From Lysobacterales bacterium (GTDB lineage Bacteria; Pseudomonadota; Gammaproteobacteria; Xanthomonadales; SZUA-5): 64,000 nt of DNA. Shown piece by piece: positions 1 through 9,115 of this stretch; the stretch's first letter is position 1; every line of letters begins with the position of its first letter. The position numbers and the translations under genes are program-made. Location: contig JALHMG010000021.1 in NCBI GenBank assembly GCA_022844135.1, positions 1 through 64,000 of the forward strand, in the 5' to 3' direction. The notes beneath the pieces were generated by a model. That model was not told the DNA's origin and did no database searches. It worked only from the letters and a program-made list of their open reading frames with translations.

Positions 1-236
1 CCGGGTCAACCATTCCGCCCGGTGCGGCGGCGCAGCCGCCGCCCGTTCGAGCGGGCGCGCCGCATGCGGCGCAAGCTTGCCCGCTCTCACCCTTCTCGCG
101 CCTCGATTCCGACGCAAAGGTCCGGCCTGGCGGCGCAGCCGCCAGTCGTTCGAGAGGGCGCATCGCATGCGATGCAAGCTTGCCCTCTCTCACCCTTCGC
201 GATCTTCCGCGTTCCCTCATGAAATATGCGGGCTAG
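1..236 (+). repeat. Partial MITE-like element, copy A (right end)
   Basis: The right end, positions 171-232, matches the right end of the two 246-bp elements near 20 kb: the shared GATTCCGRCGCAAAG segment, then the terminal repeat ending in ATGAAATATGCGGG, then target bases CTAG at 233-236. Unlike those copies it carries an inserted module of about 75 bp (GGCGGCGCAGCCGCC hairpin, GCATGC and GCAAGCTTGC) twice, at about 26-97 and 129-200, a 103-bp period. The left end lies outside the window. The element supplies the TAG stop of the neighbouring DUF262 gene. Confidence 0.75.
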
Positions 237-1948
237 CTCAATTGCGCGATGCGCCAGATGGCGGTCGCCTGTGTCGCCATCCAGTTTTGGTGGGCAGCGA
301 TACGTTCGGCTGTCCATTCGGCATTGTCGGTCGCCAGCTTGCGGGTGACGGCGAATCCGCTCTGCTGGTACACGGCCCGCTTTTCGGCATAGGGCACGTT
401 GCCAAGATCGCGGTTGCTGCCGGATTGCAGCAGGGTCATGTTGCCCAAGCGATAGATCAGCGCGTCGGCGTCGTCGTTACCGAACCCGCCCCAACCATCG
501 GGCGCGTTCTGTGGCAGGACGTGCTCGATGTTGTAGGCGTCGCTGGTGAAGCTGTAGTCCTGATTGGAAAGACGCTTCTCCAGCGCGCATAGGATGAAGC
601 GCACCACCTTGTTGTTGCGCGAATCGGTGGTGCGAATGATCTTTTCAGCGAAAGCGGCCCGGAATGCGCTGTCATCCGGATAAATGCTGCGCATCGCGAG
701 CAGCGTAGGACCCAGCGTGTCGAGATCCCTCTTCGCCACGCGCTCCGCGACCTCGTTGTACTTTCGTTCTTGCTCGGCGGTGCTGTAGGAGCCGATGACG
801 TTGAAGCGCATCGAGATCACGACCGTCGCACGCAGCAACGCAGTAAATTCGGGCGCATCGAAGGCGCGCTTGCCCGCCAGCAGCAACGGGAAGGGCTGAC
901 GCACGCGAAAGGTTTTCAGGACACCCGCCAGTTCCTTGTCTGCCTGGGGCCAGTCCGACGCCTCGGGCGATGACAGTGCCAGATAGGTATCGAGGTCCTC
1001 CTCCATGTCGCGCAGCAGTTGGAACACTGCCTGTGCCGTGTTGACCCCCGCCCGGATGGTCTTGAACAAATCAGCCTGACGCGCAAAGCTGCGACGACTG
1101 TTCCAGTGCACGCGCAGGAAGTCTGGGAAATTCTCCGATTGCAGTCGGCCGACGATCGATTCCCAGCGGTCTTCTAGAGAGCGCAGCTCGTGATCGACTT
1201 CTTCACCACGGTCGAGTACCGAAAACAGGTAGTTCTTGAGGAGATCGGTAGCGGACAGGCGCACGCCGCGCGAATTCAGCGTTTCGAAAACTTTATAGGC
1301 GTTCAGCTCGTCGGTGACGGTAATGACCGTGAAGAACAGGCGATCGCTGAGGTCTTCGACGAGCTTGGCAAGGCGCATGCCCTCGTTGCCGCTGCTGGCC
1401 TTGAGGTACGCCGACACTTGCTTGTCGAACCACTCAAAGGTCTTCCGCAGCAGATGCTCGGATGCACGAAAGCCCCGCTGCGGAAGGTGGCCCAGCGGCA
1501 CCAGATAGGTCTGGAAGTAATTGTTGTTGTTGCGATTGAGCGTCAGCTTTGGCCGGGCTACCAGGGTCACCGGGTCCAGATAGCCGATATAGGTTTGCTG
1601 GATTTGCGTTTGTCGCCGCCAGTTGGGTTCGGCCTCGTTACCGGCCTCGATCAGGCGCTGGAAGTTCTTCAATACCGCCAGCACAATGATGCTGATGGTG
1701 GTCAAGCGCTGTTGACCGTCGATGACATCGAAGGTCTTGTCGTCTGCCGACTGCAAGACCAGGTAACCCATGTAGTGGGCCGACTCGCCATCGTCCTTCA
1801 GCGTGCCCATGAGATCCAGCCACAGATCCTCCCACTCCTCATGGGTCCAACTGTAATCGCGCTGGAACCTCGGAATCCGGTAGGTCAGACCGTTGCCGAT
1901 CAACTTCCGAAAGGTGTTGTTCTCAGTCTTGAAATTGGTGGCGGCCAT
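233..1948 (-). CDS. DUF262/DUF1524 GmrSD-type restriction protein
   Basis: A 571-residue protein with the two halves of the GmrSD family fused. The N-terminal DUF262 part has IPRFQRDYSW at 25-34 and VIDGQQRLTT at 75-84, the ParB-like nucleotide-binding signature. The C-terminal DUF1524 part has the HNH-like nuclease motif EHVLPQ (His476) followed by RLGNMTLL. Known members are NTP-dependent endonucleases that cut modified, for example glucosylated hydroxymethylcytosine, phage DNA. That makes an anti-phage role likely but not shown. The stop codon is the TAG of the CTAG that borders a mobile repeat, so a few native C-terminal residues may have been lost. Start is ATG at 1948 with a weak ribosome site. 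It appears to stand alone. Confidence 0.88.
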   Translation of the reverse strand: MAATNFKTENNTFRKLIGNGLTYRIPRFQRDYSWTHEEWEDLWLDLMGTLKDDGESAHYMGYLVLQSADDKTFDVIDGQQRLTTISIIVLAVLKNFQRLIEAGNEAEPNWRRQTQIQQTYIGYLDPVTLVARPKLTLNRNNNNYFQTYLVPLGHLPQRGFRASEHLLRKTFEWFDKQVSAYLKASSGNEGMRLAKLVEDLSDRLFFTVITVTDELNAYKVFETLNSRGVRLSATDLLKNYLFSVLDRGEEVDHELRSLEDRWESIVGRLQSENFPDFLRVHWNSRRSFARQADLFKTIRAGVNTAQAVFQLLRDMEEDLDTYLALSSPEASDWPQADKELAGVLKTFRVRQPFPLLLAGKRAFDAPEFTALLRATVVISMRFNVIGSYSTAEQERKYNEVAERVAKRDLDTLGPTLLAMRSIYPDDSAFRAAFAEKIIRTTDSRNNKVVRFILCALEKRLSNQDYSFTSDAYNIEHVLPQNAPDGWGGFGNDDADALIYRLGNMTLLQSGSNRDLGNVPYAEKRAVYQQSGFAVTRKLATDNAEWTAERIAAHQNWMATQATAIWRIAQLS

Positions 1949-2491
1949 GGTTCAATCTCGGGTTCGGCTGCCAAAGCGCGTGGCTTTGCGTCTTGGCGGA
2001 GCAGAGTATCGCGGGGGATCGGCGATCGGCATGCCGCAGCTATCAAGCACAGCGAAAGCGGCGCCCAGATAAAGAGAACCCTGCTGATTTGAGGTTGCCC
2101 TTGTGGGTAGAGCCTTCGCGGGGCCACAAGCCTAGCCGGTACTGCCGGGACCGACAAGCTATCGGCGCGCAGCCGCGCACCGATTCGCCGATTGACACGT
2201 TCTCGCAGTTGGTCAGTTCCGGATCGGCCATGACCGCGCCGATGGCGGCATGGACGTGGTTGGCAGGACGATTCTGCCAACTTCCATATGCCTGAAATCG
2301 CTCCATTGGTGCTCGGCGTTCTTCCAGATGAAGTCCGCCGGAGATGCGCCATATCTACCTGCTTTTACCATTTGCAGCCCCCAATCGATCGCTGGACTGA
2401 GGTAACCAGCATGGCGGTTGGATGTCCGGCGTGACTGGGCGTTCCGCCAGGGGGAACTGCTGTTCTCCCTGGCGCGATTGAGAAGCACGCC
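1949..2491. other. Gene-poor interval
   Basis: About 540 bases without a convincing gene. Short open frames on both strands (for example minus 2043-2306 and 2213-2488) lack ribosome sites, recognisable domains and a consistent coding signal. It could be decayed accessory DNA between the DUF262 gene and the lipoxygenase. The promoter of the DUF262 gene should lie in the first 150 bases, but no clear boxes were found. Confidence 0.5.
2445..2474 (-). terminator. Candidate hairpin terminator after lipoxygenase
   Basis: Two 13-base arms (CGCCAGGGGGAAC and GTTCTCCCTGGCG) pair with one G.T and a TGCT loop. The hairpin lies 18 bases past the lipoxygenase stop on its transcribed strand. There is no T-run after it, so intrinsic termination is only possible. 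Confidence 0.4.
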
Positions 2492-4606
2492 TCAAATACT
2501 GATCGAATTCGGTATCCGTGACGGTAGCTGGTACGGGTAGGGCATGGGCCGCTCGCGGTTGCGTTTGCGGATTTCGATTTCGATGAGTGCGAGGGCGTCT
2601 TGCAGGTCGGCGACGATGGGCTGTACGCGTGGGTCGGTGAAGTACGGATCGCGTGGGTTGTGCTCGTAACGGCCGAAGGTGTCGTACTGAACTTCGCTCA
2701 GCAGGAACTCGAAGGTTGCCCCGTACAGCGCGATGTCGAGCGGCGGGTACCAGGGCAGGCAGTCGTCGATGGTTTTGAGTTCTGTGCTGCGGGTGGGCGA
2801 GGCGCGATACAGGCTGCCGCCGACGCTGGGCACATAGGACATCAGCGGGTACTGCGCGTAGTTGACCGAGGCGTGGCGCGGGCCGGCGGTGTAGAGAATC
2901 AGGCTGACCATGTCGATCAGGTAATCCAGGCTCTCGATGCGCCACGGGCGCGCCGGATCGCCGCTGGCGACCAGTCCGCTCATGCCTTGAAATGCGCAGT
3001 ATTCCGGTGCGGTCAGCTCGTAGATGAAGCCTTGCAGCTCGATGTCATCGCGCACGTCTTGATCGTTCTTGTAGTAAACGCGTAAGTACGCGCCGACATA
3101 GTCGCGAATCGCTTTCCACAACAGCAGTGTGTCGTCGCGGAACGGGAACGCGGGCAGACGATCGACGCCGCGCAGCGCGAAGTCGTTCGCCGGGAAATGT
3201 TCGTCCCAGCGCCATGCGCGGTGCGCACGGGAGACCAGCTCCAAACTCGATTCGATGGCGATGCCGACATTGCACGCGACCACGCCGCCGGGCACGATGA
3301 GGCTGTGGATCGCATCGTCGTTGATATTGATGGTGAAGCGGAAATGCGGGATCAGCAGCTTGTAGAGCGGATGCAATTCGCTCAGTTGCCGATGCATCGC
3401 CACAATCATCGGCTCGACGATCAAATGGGTGTCGCCAAGGTGCGCCACTGCCTCATGCTGGATCGCAGCGCACACATTCATCGTGTACTTGGCGATGCGC
3501 CACTTCAGCAGATTGTGATCGTTGCCGCCGGCGCAGTTGTTGGGCGTATAGATTGGCGTCGCCTCCGCATCGAAGCGTTGGCCGAGCTGGATGGCGATGG
3601 GTTGTAGCGCGCCGCCCGGCGGATACCCTTGCGGTGGTTTGTCGTTCCAGTAAAACACCGCAATCGGCGCGGCGATATAGCGCTGCTCGCCGTGCAGGGC
3701 TTCTGTTTTGGCGTCGGCAAGGCAGGCAAAATCGACCACGTACAGCAAGCCGTCGCGCGTGGCGCTTTCCAGCGTCACCGTTGCATTGCCGCTGACGCTG
3801 CGCAAGATGGCGTCGGTCACCGGCATTTTTTGCAACAAATCCGGCAGCGCCAGCGCTTTCGATCCGGCACGGACTTCGGGCAACACGCCGAGCAATTGCG
3901 TGGTGTTGAATCCGCCGATTTGCAGAAAACCAAAAAACCAATCCTGCTCTGAAGGCTCGCCATCCGACGGCATCCATGGCTGGCGCGCGATCGTCAGCGC
4001 CTCCGGCTTGGGCATTTTCGGGAACAGCAGCTTGTAATCGCCGATGTCCTCCGGTTGCAGATACGCCCGGCCATGCGCGCCGTTGAGCAGATCGTAAGCG
4101 GTCGATTTCAGAATCGCCGTTGGGCCTTCGGCGAGGGTTTCTTTGAACAGCTTGTCGAGGCCGGTGATCATCGCCTCGATATCTTTGGGGATGTTCGACA
4201 GCGACTTGAGCGCCTCCGGCAGCTCCGCCAATGCCTTGAAGAAGGCTTTCATGTTCTTGATGTCGCGTACCGGATGGAGCGCACTAAACTCCTCGTCGAG
4301 CTTCTTCCACGCCGCTTCGATATCGGCGAAGGTCTGCGTCGGCAGATCGCCCTGCAGCTCGCGTTCCAGCAACATCTCGATCACGCACTTGAAGTTCTCG
4401 AGCATCGGTGCGAACACCTTGAGCACCTGCGCCTCGTAGTCGAGCGAAAACTTCTCGGCGCGCGGCAAATCGGCCGACATCGGCACCGAGTTCAAATAGC
4501 TCGTCATGTAGTTGTAGTTGGTGCGCGCCATCGACAACTGGAATGCGCGTGCCTGTCTGGCTTCGGGCGAGTCTTGTTGCGGTAGCGTGGGTGTGACGGT
4601 CGACAT
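2492..4606 (-). CDS. Lipoxygenase (non-heme iron dioxygenase)
   Basis: A 704-residue protein with a complete set of lipoxygenase iron ligands: His389 and His394 in HLGDTH (H-x4-H), then the family segment MHRQLSELHPLYKLLIPH, His578 and Asn582 in HASVN (H-x3-N), and a C-terminal Ile704 whose carboxylate is the fifth ligand. The family inserts dioxygen into polyunsaturated fatty acids to give hydroperoxides. No signal peptide is seen, unlike the secreted Pseudomonas enzyme, and the length matches a catalytic domain with an N-terminal helical extension. ATG at 4606 is preferred over an upstream in-frame start because AGGGGG sits 4-9 bases before it. It precedes no obvious partner; the MATE exporter upstream is on the same strand, 73 bases away. 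Confidence 0.93.
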   Translation of the reverse strand: MSTVTPTLPQQDSPEARQARAFQLSMARTNYNYMTSYLNSVPMSADLPRAEKFSLDYEAQVLKVFAPMLENFKCVIEMLLERELQGDLPTQTFADIEAAWKKLDEEFSALHPVRDIKNMKAFFKALAELPEALKSLSNIPKDIEAMITGLDKLFKETLAEGPTAILKSTAYDLLNGAHGRAYLQPEDIGDYKLLFPKMPKPEALTIARQPWMPSDGEPSEQDWFFGFLQIGGFNTTQLLGVLPEVRAGSKALALPDLLQKMPVTDAILRSVSGNATVTLESATRDGLLYVVDFACLADAKTEALHGEQRYIAAPIAVFYWNDKPPQGYPPGGALQPIAIQLGQRFDAEATPIYTPNNCAGGNDHNLLKWRIAKYTMNVCAAIQHEAVAHLGDTHLIVEPMIVAMHRQLSELHPLYKLLIPHFRFTININDDAIHSLIVPGGVVACNVGIAIESSLELVSRAHRAWRWDEHFPANDFALRGVDRLPAFPFRDDTLLLWKAIRDYVGAYLRVYYKNDQDVRDDIELQGFIYELTAPEYCAFQGMSGLVASGDPARPWRIESLDYLIDMVSLILYTAGPRHASVNYAQYPLMSYVPSVGGSLYRASPTRSTELKTIDDCLPWYPPLDIALYGATFEFLLSEVQYDTFGRYEHNPRDPYFTDPRVQPIVADLQDALALIEIEIRKRNRERPMPYPYQLPSRIPNSISI

Positions 4607-4678
4607 GAGTCCCCCTGGTTTGGACGTTGCGAACGCGCTGAACGCTAGCCGTTCAACCTTGCGTCCGCAATGCAAGCT

Positions 4679-6088
4679 TCAAACCTTGACGTTCTTCCAA
4701 CCGCCGCGACTGAACAGCCACAGCGTAAACAAACCGACGGCGGTCTCCGATACGAACACGCTCCAGAACACGCCGCTGTGCGCCCAGCCGAGCGGCACGG
4801 CGAGTGCGTACGCCAGCGGAATCTGGATCAGCCAGAAAAACACGAGGTTGATGTAAGTGGGCGTTACGGTATCGCCGGCGCCGTTGAAGGCCTGCACTGC
4901 GACCATCCACCAGCCGTAAACGAAGAACGAGAACGAGACGATCCAGAGCCACTCCCCGCCGATGGCGATCACGGCGGGGTCGTCGCTGAAGATGCCGATG
5001 ATCTGTTCGTGGAACACAAAGAACAGCACCGACGCGCTTAGCGTAAACACCATGTTGTACCAGCCGATTTGCCATACCGCAGCCTCGGCGCGATCCGGCC
5101 GATTGGCGCCCAGGTTTTGACCCACCAGCGTTGCCGCCGCGTTCGACAAGCCCCACGCCGGCATCAGCGTGAACATCAGAACACGCATGGCGATGGTCGC
5201 GCCGGCCACCGCGTCGCTGCCGACATTGGCCAGTACGCGCATCAGGAAAATCCACGCGCTGGTGGCGATGATCATCTGACCGATGCCGCCCAACGACGTG
5301 CGCACGATGTGCCAGATCGTGGCCAGATCCAGCGCCAGATTCCGTAAGTCGATAGCGATATGCTTGGCGCCACGGAACAGGATCCACAATTGCAGCAACA
5401 CGCCCACGCCGCGACCGATGTTGGTGGCGATCGCAGCGCCCTCGATGCCATAGGCCGGGATCGGGCCGAAGCCGAAAATCAGGATCGGGTCGAGAACGAT
5501 ATTCAAGCCGTTGGCCACCAGCAGCACGCGCATCGCCACCGCCGCATCGCCCGCGCCGCGAAAGATCGCGTTGATCACGAATAGCAGCATGATCACCACG
5601 TTGCCGCCGAGCATCCATTGCGTATAGCGATAACCGTGCTCGATGGCCCAATCGTCGGCACCCATCAAGCGCAGCACATCCTTAGCGTAGAACACGCCGA
5701 TCAAGGCAAACGGAATCGACGCCAGCACGCCAATCCAGATCGCCTGCATCGCGGTGCGCGCCGCGTCTTCGGGTTTTTGTTCGCCGATGCGCCGAGCAAT
5801 GATGGCCGTCACCGCCATCGCCACACCCATGGCAATCGAATAAAGCAGGTACAAGCAAGTTTCGGTGATGCCCACCGTGGCCACCGCCGAAGAACCCAGG
5901 CGCGCCACGAAATAGATATCGACCACCGCAAACAGCGACTCCAGCAGCAGCTCGATCATCATCGGCACTGCGAGCAGCAGCACCGCCCGCTGCAGCGGAA
6001 TCGTCGTGTAGTCGGCATTGGTGCCCGCGATCGCGCTCTTCAGATCGGCGAGCAGCGAGGGTCGCTCGTGGGCTGGGACGGACTCCAT
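4679..6088 (-). CDS. MATE family efflux transporter
   Basis: About 469 residues with some twelve hydrophobic segments arranged as two similar halves, typical of MATE (NorM/DinF-like) exporters that couple Na+ or H+ entry to drug or metabolite export across the inner membrane. Family-like stretches include AVPMMIELLLESLF near the N-terminus with the following VDIYFVARLG, and GLSNAAATLVGQNLGA opening the second half. The substrate cannot be read from sequence. ATG at 6088 (MESVPAHERP) is favoured over an in-frame ATG 14 codons earlier because the extra residues look unrelated to the family, though neither has a strong ribosome site. It lies upstream of, and on the same strand as, the lipoxygenase, so co-transcription is possible. 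Confidence 0.93.
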   Translation of the reverse strand: MESVPAHERPSLLADLKSAIAGTNADYTTIPLQRAVLLLAVPMMIELLLESLFAVVDIYFVARLGSSAVATVGITETCLYLLYSIAMGVAMAVTAIIARRIGEQKPEDAARTAMQAIWIGVLASIPFALIGVFYAKDVLRLMGADDWAIEHGYRYTQWMLGGNVVIMLLFVINAIFRGAGDAAVAMRVLLVANGLNIVLDPILIFGFGPIPAYGIEGAAIATNIGRGVGVLLQLWILFRGAKHIAIDLRNLALDLATIWHIVRTSLGGIGQMIIATSAWIFLMRVLANVGSDAVAGATIAMRVLMFTLMPAWGLSNAAATLVGQNLGANRPDRAEAAVWQIGWYNMVFTLSASVLFFVFHEQIIGIFSDDPAVIAIGGEWLWIVSFSFFVYGWWMVAVQAFNGAGDTVTPTYINLVFFWLIQIPLAYALAVPLGWAHSGVFWSVFVSETAVGLFTLWLFSRGGWKNVKV

Positions 6089-6269
6089 GGCGGCAAAGCT
6101 ACCGCAACTGACGAAGGCGTTGCACGCCAAAGCCGGTCACAACAGCGCTCTGATGCAGCGATAACTCGGCCCGCCATCCGCGCAGCGAAAAACCACGTCT
6201 TCGCTCCGCGGGCCTGCCCTGCTCTGGTGCCGGGCTAAAGTTTCCGCAGGGAACTTTGGCGCGAAGAAA

Positions 6270-6920
6270 CTAAAGCGCAACCCACAAAGCGGCAGCGTAC
6301 ACGATGCGATCCACACCATCGCTCCCCGCTTGCTCGTGGCGCGTGGTGTATAGCGCCTGAGATTTGTGTGGCAGGGTAGCGAGGCCTTGCGCATCGGCGG
6401 TGATGTTGGTGTCGCCCATTGTGAGCACTGCGCCGCCGAGCGGTTGGCCATTGAAGCGCACTTGCACTTGCAGTTGCCCATTGGCGGGCGCAGCTTGCGG
6501 CACGATCTCGAATTTGGCGCCGCTTGGCTTCAGTGCGCCCGGCCCAAAGGAATAGACCGACTTTCCATATTTGACGAAGTTGCGCACTTCGGTCGCAGTG
6601 GGGTGCTCGTTGCGCCCGCCCGGAATAAACTTTCCGGCTTCGGGCGTCTTCGCAAACAAGCCGTTGTCGAAGTCGACATCGATGACTGCCGCGCCGTCGG
6701 CCTTCACCACGCTCATGTCGTCGCGGCGCTCGATGCTGATGGGCAGAATCGCGCCGTTCGCGTCGATGGCCTGGGCGCCGCGCAGTTTGTCGGCCGGATA
6801 AGGCTCGTTATGGCCGGGGTGGCCATAGACCACCAGACCGCTCGCGTCGACGTAAACATCATGGGCGTGGACTTGGGCAGTGAGCGCGAATGCGGCGAGC
6901 ACGATGAGAAGACGTTTCAT
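6270..6920 (-). CDS. DUF4198 periplasmic protein (NikK/NikM-like)
   Basis: A 216-residue exported protein: signal peptide MKRLLIVLAAFALTAQVHA, then mature HDVYVDASG. The body fits DUF4198, a beta-rich family whose characterised relatives (NikM, NikK, CbiM-associated proteins) help nickel or cobalt uptake. The mature N-terminus starts with a histidine, and the protein ends in a hydrophobic stretch without a clear membrane anchor. AAGGA lies 9 bases before ATG 6920, which decides the start over longer upstream frames. It is the last gene of a minus-strand cluster with a TonB receptor, a one-helix periplasmic protein and a HupE-like permease, context that supports metal or metallophore handling. 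The exact ligand is inferred only. Confidence 0.72.
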   Translation of the reverse strand: MKRLLIVLAAFALTAQVHAHDVYVDASGLVVYGHPGHNEPYPADKLRGAQAIDANGAILPISIERRDDMSVVKADGAAVIDVDFDNGLFAKTPEAGKFIPGGRNEHPTATEVRNFVKYGKSVYSFGPGALKPSGAKFEIVPQAAPANGQLQVQVRFNGQPLGGAVLTMGDTNITADAQGLATLPHKSQALYTTRHEQAGSDGVDRIVYAAALWVAL

Positions 6921-7026
6921 GGTGGAATCCTTGGAGTGGTGAGGTTTTTCTGGGAACGCGTACCGATCCGGCGAAATACGGTCGGTGAAATCGAAGCGCC
7001 GAACGTGGCGAGGCGCGCAACGCGGT

Positions 7027-8961
7027 TTACAGCGGCACCGAAATGCCGATCTGCGCATCGAGAGACGGCAGTGGATCGAAGGCGTTCTGGCCGTTGATCA
7101 CGAACTGCGTTTCCGAGCGATCGTCGTAGGGGTTAAGCGTCAATTGCGCGAAAGCGCGGAAGCGAGCGAACTGTCGGCTCAGCTTGGCGGAGATCGAGGT
7201 CACCGGATCGCGCACGATGCTGCCGGATGCATTGAGCGGCGCGCGGCCGTAGCGCTGCGCGTATACGTCGAGCACGTAACTGTCTGGGCGCCACGTGATG
7301 CCCGCTACTTGCGAGTTCTGCGGCACGCCGGTCACTTCGCGCGCGGCACTCAATGTGACCAGTTCAGCGTCGACGCGCGAGGCGCCGAAGAACGCTTCGA
7401 GCCATTGTCCGCGCCAGCGCAACTCGCCCTCGATGCCATCGCGCGTGGTCGATCCCAGATTGGCGAACTCGCCCGGCGCCACCTGCACGAACTCGCCTGC
7501 GGTGTCGGTACGGTAGGCCGCCAGTTCAGCGCGAATGCCGTTGCCCCAATCGATGCGCACGCCCAGATCGGAGCTCTTGAGTTCGAACGGTTCCAGGTCT
7601 TGAAACCGCGCGCCGCGGTTGTCCGGCGAGAGTTCCACTTGCGAAGGCGAGCGTAAGCCGCGACCGCGATTGGCGTAGATCTCGATGCTGTCCGTCGGGC
7701 GCCAGGCCACTCCGAATTTCGGGCTGAGGAGATCGCCTTTGCCGCTGCCCGATGCGGTCGTATTGAAGCGATTGACGACCTCGCTATCGAACTGATCCCA
7801 ACGCAGGCCGAGCGTTGCCTTGAACGAATCGACAGGCGCCCATTGCGCTTCGGCATATAGGCTGGTCTGCGTCGTTTCCGCGTCGCGATCGGACGTCACG
7901 GCGCCGAGCACGCGGCGAACGCTGCGCCGGGCGAGGCGCTGGGTGTCGTCGAAGCGCAAGTCGATGCCGCCAGCGAACAGAATCGTCGACCAGCGATGCT
8001 CGATATCGGCACCAAAGCCGAAGGTGTTGCCTTCGGTGAACGTCACTGATTGACCTGCCCCGAAGTCGGCATAGCGCGAGCGTTCGTCTCGGATCGCGTA
8101 CAGGCGCGCTGCGACGTCCAGGTGATCTTCGAAGGTGCTGGCGTAGGTCAGGTAGGCTTGGGCGTGATCGACGTCGCCACCGTCGCTGGTGTTGATGGCT
8201 GCAGTGCGCGCGCGGCGGCCGGCGACGACATCTGCAACGGGCAAATAGCCCGGAGCGCCGAAACGGCGCGTATCGATTTGCGCCACGACGCTGAAGCGAT
8301 GTTCATCGCCGAAGCTGTGTTTGGCGAACAGTCCTGCGCGTTCGGAGAAAGCGTTGTCGCGAAAGCCGTCGGAAGTGAAGCCCTCGGCGATGACGAACGG
8401 TGCGCCGTTGCCATAGGAGGCCACGGCCTGGCCATAGCCAAAACGCCCGAGCGTAGCGTCGATCGCGCCGCCATTGAGGCTGCCTTTGGTGACGATATTC
8501 ACCGTGCCGCCGAGCGCAAAATTGCCGCTGCGCGCCGAGAACGGGCCTTTGGTGATTTCGACGCGTTCGATCATTTGCGGCAGCAGCCAGTTCAAATCCG
8601 CAAGACCGTGCGTGCGGCCGTTGACTTGATTGATCGGTACGCCATCGACGTAGACCGCCGCATCGACGCCATGGCCACCGGCAAAACCGCGCAGACCAAA
8701 ATCATCGCCGACGTCGCCTTGGTTGATATTGCGCACCACGAGCCCGGTGCTGGTGCGAAACAAATCCATCACATGGCCGATGTTCATCGCGGCAATGTCA
8801 TCGCTGTCGAGGATGACGGTGCCGGCCGGCAGTTGTTCCGCGTCGCGTCCGAGTGCGGTGCGATCCGGGCGCTCGCCGATCGCCTCAACCTGCGGCAGCG
8901 TCGTCAGATCGTGGGCGTGCACCGAGGCCGAAAGGCAGAAGAAAAGTAACCCGCGTTTCAT
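7027..8961 (-). CDS. TonB-dependent outer-membrane receptor
   Basis: A 644-residue receptor with signal peptide MKRGLLFFCLSASVHA, a plug domain (LPAGTVILDSDDIAAM through GGTVNIVTKG) and a long beta-barrel. The plug includes VYVDGVPINQ and VEITKGP, standard for receptors that take up metal chelates, cobalamin or similar scarce ligands using TonB energy. The sequence itself does not name the ligand; neighbours (DUF4198, HupE-like permease) suggest a metal. GGAGA lies 8 bases before ATG 8961, which makes this the start rather than the in-frame ATG at 8985. Open frame upstream to about 9400 is a decayed repeat and not part of the gene. The gap to the DUF4198 gene is 106 bases. Confidence 0.9.
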   Translation of the reverse strand: MKRGLLFFCLSASVHAHDLTTLPQVEAIGERPDRTALGRDAEQLPAGTVILDSDDIAAMNIGHVMDLFRTSTGLVVRNINQGDVGDDFGLRGFAGGHGVDAAVYVDGVPINQVNGRTHGLADLNWLLPQMIERVEITKGPFSARSGNFALGGTVNIVTKGSLNGGAIDATLGRFGYGQAVASYGNGAPFVIAEGFTSDGFRDNAFSERAGLFAKHSFGDEHRFSVVAQIDTRRFGAPGYLPVADVVAGRRARTAAINTSDGGDVDHAQAYLTYASTFEDHLDVAARLYAIRDERSRYADFGAGQSVTFTEGNTFGFGADIEHRWSTILFAGGIDLRFDDTQRLARRSVRRVLGAVTSDRDAETTQTSLYAEAQWAPVDSFKATLGLRWDQFDSEVVNRFNTTASGSGKGDLLSPKFGVAWRPTDSIEIYANRGRGLRSPSQVELSPDNRGARFQDLEPFELKSSDLGVRIDWGNGIRAELAAYRTDTAGEFVQVAPGEFANLGSTTRDGIEGELRWRGQWLEAFFGASRVDAELVTLSAAREVTGVPQNSQVAGITWRPDSYVLDVYAQRYGRAPLNASGSIVRDPVTSISAKLSRQFARFRAFAQLTLNPYDDRSETQFVINGQNAFDPLPSLDAQIGISVPL

Positions 8962-9001
8962 CAAAGGTCTCCGAGAGTGGCTCATTGGTTTAGCCTGAAA
9001 G

Positions 9002-9098
9002 TGACTCTTGTTCGCAGGAAGACACAGGACCTCTTCGTACCGAATAACGTCGTGTCTTCGTGCTTTGGTGTGAAATCTTTTTGTCGCGCCAGCGACTG
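9002..9098. repeat. Dispersed intergenic repeat (KARRHD type)
   Basis: On the minus strand this stretch reads in one frame as RFHTKARRHD followed by a charged tail, a signature seen in many bacterial intergenic repeats and often mis-annotated as part of a gene. Here it would extend the TonB receptor N-terminally. The core is AAAGCACGAAGACACGA on the minus strand. Known as a pattern; this copy's family was not verified. Confidence 0.4.
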
Positions 9099-9115
9099 CC
9101 GCCCCGCGCGCCCCG

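Noticed and set aside
1190-2092. Plus-strand 300-residue frame
   Set aside because: It is the antisense shadow of the DUF262 gene, without a domain or ribosome site.
2043-2488. Small minus-strand genes between the DUF262 and lipoxygenase genes
   Set aside because: No domain, ribosome site or consistent codon use; at best remnants.
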